Below are positions 1 through 4,738 of a stretch of DNA of 7,779 bases, piece after piece; position 1 is the first letter of the stretch; the number at the start of each line of letters is the position of its first letter. The stretch spans positions 1 through 7,779 of the forward strand of contig JAGCSL010000057.1 in the NCBI GenBank assembly GCA_017964115.1. Direction: 5' to 3'. Made by a program: the position numbers and the translations under genes. This DNA is from Candidatus Saccharimonadota bacterium (GTDB lineage: Bacteria; Patescibacteriota; Saccharimonadia; Saccharimonadales; Saccharimonadaceae). The notes under the pieces were generated by a model, which was given only the letters and a program-made list of their open reading frames with translations, was not told where the DNA came from and searched no databases.

Positions 1-155
1 CCTGCATCCACATTAAAATAAGGGTCACATTTCTGCATCGAAACTTTCAGACCCTTTGCTTTTAGAATTGCGCCGATACTTGCTGCCATGATTCCCTTCC
101 CGACACCAGAAATCACGCCCCCTGTAACAAAAATGTATTTCGTGTTTGTTTTCAT
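1..155 (-). CDS. pyrG: CTP synthase, N-terminal fragment (runs off the window)
   Basis: This is the first 51 codons of CTP synthase, which makes CTP from UTP, ATP and glutamine in the cytoplasm as the last step of pyrimidine nucleotide synthesis. The visible part is the start of the amidoligase (synthetase) domain. Residues 8-21 read IFVTGGVISGVGKG, the family's P-loop (usually GGVVSSLGKG). They are followed by AASIGAILKAKGLKV and then CDPYFNVDAG, matching the usual KxDPYxNxDPG segment. The start at 155 is supported by an AAGGAGGTG Shine-Dalgarno four bases upstream and by the family's normal N-terminus (MKTxYIFVTGG). The glutaminase domain lies outside the window. It is divergent from the membrane-protein gene that starts at 537. 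Identification is secure. A canonical -10 is not obvious; an AT-rich stretch at 181-200 is the likeliest promoter area. Confidence 0.95.
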   Translation of the reverse strand, partial: MKTNTKYIFVTGGVISGVGKGIMAASIGAILKAKGLKVSMQKCDPYFNVDA

Positions 156-159
156 TGGG

Positions 160-168
160 CACCTCCTT
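160..168 (-). promoter_or_regulatory. Strong Shine-Dalgarno of pyrG
   Basis: On the minus strand this reads AAGGAGGTG, an almost full complement of the 16S rRNA 3' end, four bases before the ATG at 155. It fixes the pyrG start. It also shows that this organism uses Shine-Dalgarno initiation, which matters because two other genes in the window have none. Confidence 0.85.
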
Positions 169-193
169 CTTAGCCCACCTATTAATATAATTT

Positions 194-205
194 TAGCTTA
201 AGCTA
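194..205. promoter_or_regulatory. 12-bp perfect palindrome upstream of pyrG
   Basis: TAGCTTAAGCTA is a perfect palindrome 39 bp upstream of the pyrG start codon, inside the AT-rich region where the pyrG promoter should lie. Seen from the plus strand it is followed by TTTTTT, but a fold would have only a 4-bp stem, so a terminator is unlikely. A protein-binding operator is possible, as is chance in AT-rich DNA. Confidence 0.3.
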
Positions 206-250
206 TTTTTTCTAGCACTTCAACCCCTGACATTTTTATTTTTAGTGTCC

Positions 251-285
251 TAGTACTTGCAAAATACGCTACATATAGCGTACTA
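251..285. promoter_or_regulatory. Nested inverted repeat, candidate operator
   Basis: The core TACGCTA-CATA-TAGCGTA (265-282) is a perfect 7-bp inverted repeat with a 4-bp spacer, typical in size for a dimeric regulator site. A second pair, TAGTAC at 251-256 and GTACTA at 280-285, overlaps its right edge. It lies 38 bp upstream of the -35 box at 320 and about 110 bp upstream of pyrG, so it could act on either divergent gene. The function is inference; no known operator consensus is recognised. Confidence 0.4.
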
Positions 286-319
286 AAGCGCATTTAGACC
301 GCTACTTCAATAAAAACTC

Positions 320-348
320 TTGACAAAACATAAGTTTTTTGGTATAAT
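320..348 (+). promoter_or_regulatory. Perfect consensus sigma70 promoter
   Basis: TTGACA at 320-325 and TATAAT at 343-348 are separated by exactly 17 bp, so all twelve consensus positions match. Transcription should begin near 355, giving a leader of about 130-180 nt before the membrane-protein gene. It is the strongest promoter in the window by sequence. That is notable, since the downstream gene is a small unknown protein and the leader is highly structured. Confidence 0.88.
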
Positions 349-354
349 ACCGCA

Positions 355-536
355 CAATAAACTTATCCTATGTAAGCTTAAGTATCTTCAAATACGGAAG
401 ATTATTGATTGCCACTCAAGGTGAGATATGGAGCCACGCCCCACCCAAACGCGCCCCCATATCTCATCTTGAGAAATAACTAGGGACTATGCCCTTAACC
501 ATATTTCAGGGGGAAACGCCCCCAGAAAGGCAATCT
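355..536 (+). promoter_or_regulatory. Structured 5' leader, candidate riboregulator or small RNA
   Basis: From the predicted transcription start the RNA can form a series of helices. CAATA 355-359 pairs with TATTG 403-407 and encloses two hairpins: CTTA 362-365 with TAAG 373-376, and ATCTTC 384-389 with GAAGAT 397-402. Next comes a 17-bp stem, CTCAAGGTGAGATATGG (415-431) with CCATATCTCATCTTGAG (457-473). It has a single G-U pair and a 25-nt C-rich loop. Then AGGG 482-485 pairs with CCCT 492-495 around the ATG at 489, and GGGGG 509-513 pairs with CCCCC 519-523 just before the Shine-Dalgarno at 524-530. The GGGGG run could instead pair with CCCC or CCCCC in the large loop (439-442, 454-458), which offers a switch. 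I recognise no known riboswitch or RNA family. This explains most of the 333-nt gap between pyrG and 489. Confidence 0.55.
428..472 (+). CDS. Possible 14-codon leader peptide (upstream ORF)
   Basis: This open frame reads MEPRPTQTRPHISS and ends in TGA. It begins four bases after AGGTG (419-423), a partial Shine-Dalgarno. The frame lies almost wholly within the 17-bp hairpin: its ribosome site and ATG are in the 5' arm, its codons cross the C-rich loop, and its stop is in the 3' arm. It is rich in Pro (3) and Arg (2). A translating ribosome would melt the stem, which is how attenuator leader peptides work. Its stop is 16 nt before the ATG at 489. The call is speculative because any 45-nt frame can arise by chance. 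Confidence 0.25.
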   Translation: MEPRPTQTRPHISS

Positions 537-980
537 ATGTTCGAATTCTCATGCTTCATCTTCGGCGCAGCAATCTGTTTCATCCTGATGGTACTTGCTT
601 CGGAGTCTTTCTTCGATTTTGAAGAAAAAATCTTAATCGTCATACCCGTCATTATGGCGATTATCGTCTTCTTAATGGCATCCGGTATATTAGATTGCCT
701 GGAAATCATCGGACTCGCGAGTTTCATGCTCGGCATAGACGCATGTTACTTCGTATTACTCATGGCATCCACGATATTCTGCGAACACGAGGAAAAGATC
801 CAAATGGCGCTGCTTGCTATTATGACAATCAGCGTCATTGCAGCCGTCACTATTCCTCGTTTAGGCGAGTTCAAACCCCAGCCTCAGCCCACAGGAATAA
901 TGCCCGTTGTTGTAGTACGGTCAACTGAATGCCAAACCGGACACATGGTCGTAAAATCTTCCACATCAGAAGAGCCCTAA
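537..980 (+). CDS. Small four-helix membrane protein with an internal duplication, unknown function
   Basis: I do not recognise the family. The start at 537 is chosen because AGAAAGG (524-530) sits six bases upstream. An in-frame ATG at 489 would add 16 hydrophilic residues but has only a poor, too-close AGGGA and lies in a hairpin loop. Numbered from 489, hydrophobic helices fall at about 20-38, 48-65, 73-95 and 104-121, followed by a polar tail of about 40 residues with a PQPQP segment. The two halves align without gaps at a 56-residue offset (22-62 with 78-118). They share F, G, C, AS, F and EEKI at matching places, so it is a duplicated two-helix unit with an acidic EEKI loop. It is expressed alone from a perfect consensus promoter through a structured leader, and a terminator overlaps its 3' end. 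Coding status is likely, function unknown. Confidence 0.7.
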   Translation: MFEFSCFIFGAAICFILMVLASESFFDFEEKILIVIPVIMAIIVFLMASGILDCLEIIGLASFMLGIDACYFVLLMASTIFCEHEEKIQMALLAIMTISVIAAVTIPRLGEFKPQPQPTGIMPVVVVRSTECQTGHMVVKSSTSEEP

Positions 981-996
981 CAACAGGGCTCTTTTT
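971..996 (+). terminator. Intrinsic terminator overlapping the end of the membrane-protein gene
   Basis: AGAGCCC (971-977) pairs with GGGCTCT (986-992) over an 8-nt loop, and a run of T follows (992-996). The 5' arm is made from the gene's last codons and the TAA stop (978-980) lies in the loop. On the minus strand the same hairpin lies just after the stop of the 752-aa gene, but its following T-run is poor (TTCTGA), so it would terminate weakly in that direction. Confidence 0.85.
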
Positions 997-1003
997 ATAT
1001 TTT

Positions 1004-3262
1004 CTAAAGCTTAGCTCCGTACCCTCTTAACTTGTCTAAGTATCTATCCCTAAACCGTTGTTCCAGCACTGCGACGATATTATCTATGCTTGCACCATAC
1101 TGCATCAATAAATCTATCTTTCTTGACATACTGAATGAGTTTCCTTCAAATCTCGAAACAATTTTGTTGGCATCGGCTCCATGCTCAAGTAATGTTTTCA
1201 TATCTCCAGATAGATCAATCGTAGACAGCCTTGGCACGAGATCGTCGGCCGTTGCGCCTTTTTCAAGCAATTCATCAACATATAAGGACAAAACACTATT
1301 CATCATCTTTGAGGCAAGAATATCGGCATCGACATCGCACTCGAGCAATATTTCCGCACCCTCGCGCGACACACTCTGTGGACGTAGGTCTAATACTAAT
1401 TCATTAACATCAATTGCCACATTATGTTCAGCCAATACTTTATAATAGCGCAATACCTCATTCGCATTGAGCCCTGAGGCAACTTTCTGAAAATCTATCT
1501 CTACTCCATGCTCTGTAAAAAATTCTAAATCTCTCATGATATCGCTCGGAGTCATTTTCGACGCAACTTCATTCAGATTTATATCCGTTTTGTACTTAAT
1601 TAAATCATTGTAACGGTTCACTATTTCGACTGGATGCATTCTATCGACCAGCGCATCTACGTCAACACTTGATCCGCTTTCAAATATCTTATCTAACCTG
1701 CGAGCAGTATATGCCGGACCCATTTTCATAGCTAATCTACCATAATCGGCACCGCGTTTTACTAAATCATCCATGGCGTCTTCCAAAGCATCATTACTCA
1801 GTTTTAGGGCTAGTTCAGTAATATCGGCTCCGCACTCAACTAGCGTATCCATATGAGTCATTATTTCATGGTCCGAATCAATGCCTGCGACTATTTCTTC
1901 GATACTCTTCCCCTCCTGAAGCGGAATTGCGATTTGGTTTAGCTCAAATATTCTAGGGTCCCGATTATTATACGTATCTAAAGTTTTAATTCTGCCACTA
2001 AGAAATGCTCTATCGTTATCGTCCAATAAGCCACCTTTTCGCCATTTATGGTCAATTTCAATCAGATGCTTTTTGTCAGCAAATGCCTCCAAAAACTGTT
2101 CACCGCCCGGAAATGTTCGCACCTTCTCCTCTACAATTGGAACTAAGGAGTCTTCTAGCGCCTGCCCCTCATTTAAACCAGAAATTTCCGCCACATTTCC
2201 TTGAGTATTAAACCGAATTGACGCACTCGCGGCATCCGACACGACACCGGTCGTGGGGTCCTGCAAATGAAATAGCAAAAAACGCGCCTTATTATCATCG
2301 GACGGATCCCCTAAATACTCTCTTCCTACTGACGCAGACTGAATACACCAAGGCGTACCAGCCGCCGCTTCCGCTAGCCTATCCTCTTCTCCCGGCAAAT
2401 ATTCTTGCCATTCACCACGCACATCCTCCATTCTCTCAGGAGTACTAATTTTTGCGTGAGTTTCTAATAGCGCTTTGGAATACAATTGATTAAAATTACC
2501 GCTTCTTATTAGAGCCACTAACTCCGCGTCTTGCTTCTCGCTCTCATATTCTGCCCCAAAACCTTCCGTCTCCAAACCATAAAAATCCGCAATCCGTTGA
2601 TAGACCCTTGCCAAAGCTCCCGTGTCTAGGTTTGGATAAGGAGCAACCGTGCTTTTATCGCGTGACCTAAACTTCTTTTTCTCTTTATCGAAAGTTGACA
2701 TCTTAGACATGCCGTCTAGCGCATACAGTTTAAACCATGTTGGATACGGCGGACAATCTGGACGCTCCATATAATCTCGCCACCTCTCAAGCGAATCGCG
2801 TTGATCCGTCTGTATGCGTTCAAGTAGCGCTCGTTTTTCTTCCTCGCTCAATCTTCGACCCTGACCGTTGTCGCGTAATATCTCTTCTTGTAGCTTCCAG
2901 TAACTATCCGGAATATCACTCATCTCCACTATGCGGAGACCAGGTCCCAAATCATTACCGTCTATAATATCGTCAAGAATGTTTTGTTCCGCTTCACTAC
3001 CACCACTATCAATAATTTTCTGCAATGCATCAAGATGCACTATAGTAGCACGTTCACTCTCTTTATCCGGCTGCGCCACCGCTTCACCCGTAACCGCTTT
3101 TCTATCCTTCGCGAAACGCTTCTCAGCCTGCTTCAGTTCAGGCGCAAGCCCAACTCTCGCACCAGCTAAAGTTAACAATTTTGCGCCGACTTGTTGGTGA
3201 AGAATCGATGCGTCAACTCCATGCTCTTCCTCGACATTACTCCTAAATTCACCCGTCCTCAT
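1004..3262 (-). CDS. Large repeat protein: CPR-type uncharacterised N-terminal region plus ankyrin-like helical repeats
   Basis: The protein has 752 residues with no signal peptide or membrane helix, so it is probably cytoplasmic. Residues 1-170 are charged and helical. Residues 175-225 hold WFKLYALDGMSKMSTFDKEK and TVAPYPNLDTGALARVY. Residues 302-318 hold GTPWCIQSASVGREYLG, followed by a beta-rich segment with ASASIRFNTQGNVAEISGLN (345-364) and VEEKVRTFPGG. From memory, this series (KLxKxDKEKxxFxxRxKxTVAPxP, GTxWC, IAExRG) recurs in hypothetical proteins of CPR bacteria with no assigned role. Residues 470-752 are tandem 26-28-aa repeats. The TAG stop lies 11 bp from the terminator hairpin at 971-992. 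The ATG at 3262 has no good Shine-Dalgarno (ATAGG is about 12 nt away, AATAGG abuts the ATG), but no later Met is plausible and the N-terminus reads as coding. It is divergent from the phosphoesterase gene, with 82 bp between them. Confidence 0.88.
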   Translation of the reverse strand: MRTGEFRSNVEEEHGVDASILHQQVGAKLLTLAGARVGLAPELKQAEKRFAKDRKAVTGEAVAQPDKESERATIVHLDALQKIIDSGGSEAEQNILDDIIDGNDLGPGLRIVEMSDIPDSYWKLQEEILRDNGQGRRLSEEEKRALLERIQTDQRDSLERWRDYMERPDCPPYPTWFKLYALDGMSKMSTFDKEKKKFRSRDKSTVAPYPNLDTGALARVYQRIADFYGLETEGFGAEYESEKQDAELVALIRSGNFNQLYSKALLETHAKISTPERMEDVRGEWQEYLPGEEDRLAEAAAGTPWCIQSASVGREYLGDPSDDNKARFLLFHLQDPTTGVVSDAASASIRFNTQGNVAEISGLNEGQALEDSLVPIVEEKVRTFPGGEQFLEAFADKKHLIEIDHKWRKGGLLDDNDRAFLSGRIKTLDTYNNRDPRIFELNQIAIPLQEGKSIEEIVAGIDSDHEIMTHMDTLVECGADITELALKLSNDALEDAMDDLVKRGADYGRLAMKMGPAYTARRLDKIFESGSSVDVDALVDRMHPVEIVNRYNDLIKYKTDINLNEVASKMTPSDIMRDLEFFTEHGVEIDFQKVASGLNANEVLRYYKVLAEHNVAIDVNELVLDLRPQSVSREGAEILLECDVDADILASKMMNSVLSLYVDELLEKGATADDLVPRLSTIDLSGDMKTLLEHGADANKIVSRFEGNSFSMSRKIDLLMQYGASIDNIVAVLEQRFRDRYLDKLRGYGAKL
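1007..1855 (-). repeat. Ten to eleven tandem 26-28-aa ankyrin-like repeats within the 752-aa protein
   Basis: Residues 470-752 divide into units beginning at about 470, 497, 523, 551, 579, 607, 635, 662, 688, 716 and 742; the last is a short cap ending YGAKL. A typical unit reads LDxLLExGADIDxLVSKM followed by 6-8 polar residues. Good examples are MDDLVKRGADYGRLAMKM, VDELLEKGATADDLVPRL and MKTLLEHGADANKIVSRF. The LLEHGAD core resembles ankyrin, but the 26-28-residue period is shorter than ankyrin's 33, so it is probably a two-helix solenoid of another kind. The copies are diverged in DNA and protein, which indicates old expansion rather than recent slippage. Such solenoids usually bind proteins. 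Confidence 0.8.
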
Positions 3263-3330
3263 CCTATTTAATACCTATCATTCTTAATAAATATCATAGC
3301 ATGGCCGCCGGCACTCTAGATTGAATGTTA

Positions 3331-3336
3331 TATAAT
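3331..3336 (+). promoter_or_regulatory. -10 element of the phosphoesterase gene, implying a leaderless mRNA
   Basis: A perfect TATAAT ends only eight bases before the ATG at 3345, so transcription should start at or within a base or two of the start codon. No Shine-Dalgarno is present and no -35 is convincing. An overlapping reading, TGT-TATATA at 3326-3334, would be an extended -10. The minus-strand promoter of the 752-aa gene must also lie in this 82-bp gap; TATGAT at 3299-3294 (minus) is a candidate -10. Confidence 0.6.
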
Positions 3337-3344
3337 ACATATAA

Positions 3345-4337
3345 ATGAAATGTTTCTACTATTCTCGCTATCGTTTCTATAATCAAAACGCCAAACATGA
3401 GCTTAAATTCTTTCTCATCAGCGATATTCATTTTAGTAATAAAGTTAAATCCGACTGTCTCCGCGCCATTACTGAGCAAGCTCGTCAAAAACAACCAAAT
3501 TACATTCTAATTGCGGGCGACATCATCGATGCCCTTAGTACTGTCGATAACGATTCCGATCTTAAACGTCTCACTTCCTGGCTCGAGCAACTCGGCAAAA
3601 TTGCCCCAGTTTTAATTGAGCTCGGCAATCACGATTTTTATCGCAAAAACCCTGCGCATAATAATATTTTCTCCAAAAAACGCCATTGGTTCGCCGAAAA
3701 GAATCAACGTTATATTGATGCGCTTAATGCTATTGAAAATGTTCAGCTTCTCGACAACCAGGTCTATGAGGACAAAAATGTCTACATTTTTGGTTTTACC
3801 CAATCGCCTGATTACTTCCAATTCGATCGCGACGAGCGACGCGGTACCACCATTTTTCATCCCGGCGGCGAAGATCTCGATATTATGCTTTCTGACCTCG
3901 ATAAGGTCGATCAAAAACTAATTACTAATCTCCCCAAAAATAAAGTCAAAATAGCAATTATCCACTCCCCTATTTATCTCGACGATCCACAGGTCGCCGC
4001 TAAACTTTACGAGTTTGATTATTTTATCTCCGGCCATATGCACAACGGCGTTGTTCCGCCAGTTCTGCACGATTTATGGCGTTCCGATCGCGGTATTATC
4101 GCTCCTGGCAAGAAACTCTTTCCGCGCGGCGCGCGTGCTAAAATTGCTAGTCCGTACGACAAAACCATTCTTCTTGGCGCCGTTTCTACTATTCAAGCCA
4201 GCGCTAAGCCCATAACTTTTGTTAATGGCATTTTCCCAACCCATATTGCTACTCTCGAGCTATCCAAACGCGAAACCCTTGCACGCAAGCCAGACGTCAG
4301 CCACCAATACCTTAGCTATCAATCTTCAAAATCATAA
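3345..4337 (+). CDS. Calcineurin-like metallophosphoesterase
   Basis: This 330-aa protein carries the full metal-binding motif set of the PF00149 fold: SDIHF (D27, H29), AGDIID (G58, D59), LGNHDF (G94-D97), IIHSP (H207) and SGHMHNG (G230, H231, H233). These residues bind two divalent metals and activate water for phosphate-ester hydrolysis. The substrate cannot be read from sequence. The layout resembles YkuE/LpxG-like enzymes that act on lipid or nucleotide phosphates, but that is a guess. The N-terminal 20 residues are basic and aromatic (MKCFYYSRYRFYNQN), with no true membrane helix. The start at 3345 is the only ATG before the DxH motif and lies directly after a TATAAT box, so the message is probably leaderless. 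The gene is monocistronic and ends just before a strong terminator. Confidence 0.9.
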   Translation: MKCFYYSRYRFYNQNAKHELKFFLISDIHFSNKVKSDCLRAITEQARQKQPNYILIAGDIIDALSTVDNDSDLKRLTSWLEQLGKIAPVLIELGNHDFYRKNPAHNNIFSKKRHWFAEKNQRYIDALNAIENVQLLDNQVYEDKNVYIFGFTQSPDYFQFDRDERRGTTIFHPGGEDLDIMLSDLDKVDQKLITNLPKNKVKIAIIHSPIYLDDPQVAAKLYEFDYFISGHMHNGVVPPVLHDLWRSDRGIIAPGKKLFPRGARAKIASPYDKTILLGAVSTIQASAKPITFVNGIFPTHIATLELSKRETLARKPDVSHQYLSYQSSKS

Positions 4338-4339
4338 TC

Positions 4340-4373
4340 AAAAAAAGTTACGACATGTGCGTAACTTCTTTTT
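4340..4373. terminator. Bidirectional intrinsic terminator
   Basis: AAGTTACG (4345-4352) pairs perfectly with CGTAACTT (4360-4367) around a 7-nt loop. The plus strand continues with CTTTTT (4368-4373). On the minus strand the A-run at 4340-4346 becomes a T-run. It therefore ends the phosphoesterase transcript on the plus strand and the tRNA-Arg transcript, with anything reading through from the operon above it, on the minus strand. Confidence 0.88.
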
Positions 4374-4427
4374 CATAATTGATTCTTTTGACGTCGGGAA
4401 CTTTTTCAAAGAAAAATGCCCGCACTA

Positions 4428-4502
4428 TGGTAGGCCCAGCTGGAATCGAACCAGCATTGTACCCTTAGAGGGGGTATGTCCTATCCGTTGAACGATGGGC
4501 CC
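4428..4502 (-). tRNA. tRNA-Arg, anticodon UCU (reads AGA), CCA encoded
   Basis: The 75-nt minus-strand sequence folds as a complete cloverleaf. The acceptor is GGGCCCA/TGGGCCT with a G1-U72 wobble, the D stem is GTTC/GGAC, the anticodon stem is TACCC/GGGTA and the T stem is GCTGG/CCAGC. The T loop is TTCGATT, followed by discriminator A73 and an encoded CCA. Anticodon TCT, A20 in the D loop and A73 all suit arginine identity. A15 and T48 can form the Levitt pair. The odd feature is the anticodon loop CCTCTAA, in which position 33 is C instead of the near-universal U. The fold allows no other register. It lies 38 nt below the 65-aa gene and above the bidirectional terminator. Confidence 0.95.
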
Positions 4503-4516
4503 AACCCTTTCATTCT

Positions 4517-4545
4517 ATCATACCCTATTAGCACTAAAATCTAAA
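4517..4545 (-). promoter_or_regulatory. Candidate promoter of tRNA-Arg
   Basis: On the minus strand, TTTAGA (4545-4540) and TATGAT (4522-4517) are 17 bp apart. Transcription would start about 8 nt before the tRNA. The -35 box overlaps the TAG stop of the 65-aa gene, so the tRNA is probably transcribed separately, though read-through from the operon is possible. Confidence 0.5.
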
Positions 4546-4738
4546 CTTCGCCACCACTGCCAGATGTTATTAAAATGAACAAAGCTACAAAAACCGCAAG
4601 AATCACAAAGCCAATCACTGCACCAATAATTAATCCCTTTTTGCGGTTGTCCTTCTCTCGCTGCGCTACATTATCGGCCGCAATTTGATTCTGAACACCT
4701 TGCAAGAAATCTTTATCAAAATTATTCGTATTATCCAT
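4541..4738 (-). CDS. 65-aa single-pass membrane protein, paralogous to the N-terminus of the 171-aa operon protein
   Basis: The start is ATG at 4738, not the TTG one codon earlier: GGAGGT (4750-4745) is six bases upstream of this ATG, and the ATG overlaps the previous gene's stop as TGATG. Residues 1-34 are polar and end in a basic patch (REKDNRKKG). Residues 35-58 form one hydrophobic helix, and a seven-residue tail (SGSGGEV) would lie outside. By the positive-inside rule the N-terminus is cytoplasmic. NFDKDFLQGV (6-15) matches EFDQKFAQDV (5-14) of the 171-aa protein, and the basic patch and helix start at the same place in both. It is the last gene of the pilin-fusion operon and translationally coupled to it. 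It may be an assembly or membrane partner of the pilin-like protein; the function is unknown. Confidence 0.8.
   Translation of the reverse strand: MDNTNNFDKDFLQGVQNQIAADNVAQREKDNRKKGLIIGAVIGFVILAVFVALFILITSGSGGEV

Noticed and set aside
194..216. Palindrome plus T-run as a plus-strand terminator
   Set aside because: The stem would be only 4 bp with a TTAA loop, and no plus-strand gene lies upstream to terminate.
3612..3921. Roughly 100-residue open frames on both strands inside the phosphoesterase gene
   Set aside because: The phosphoesterase has all its metal-binding motifs in its own frame; these others show no motif and are shadows.
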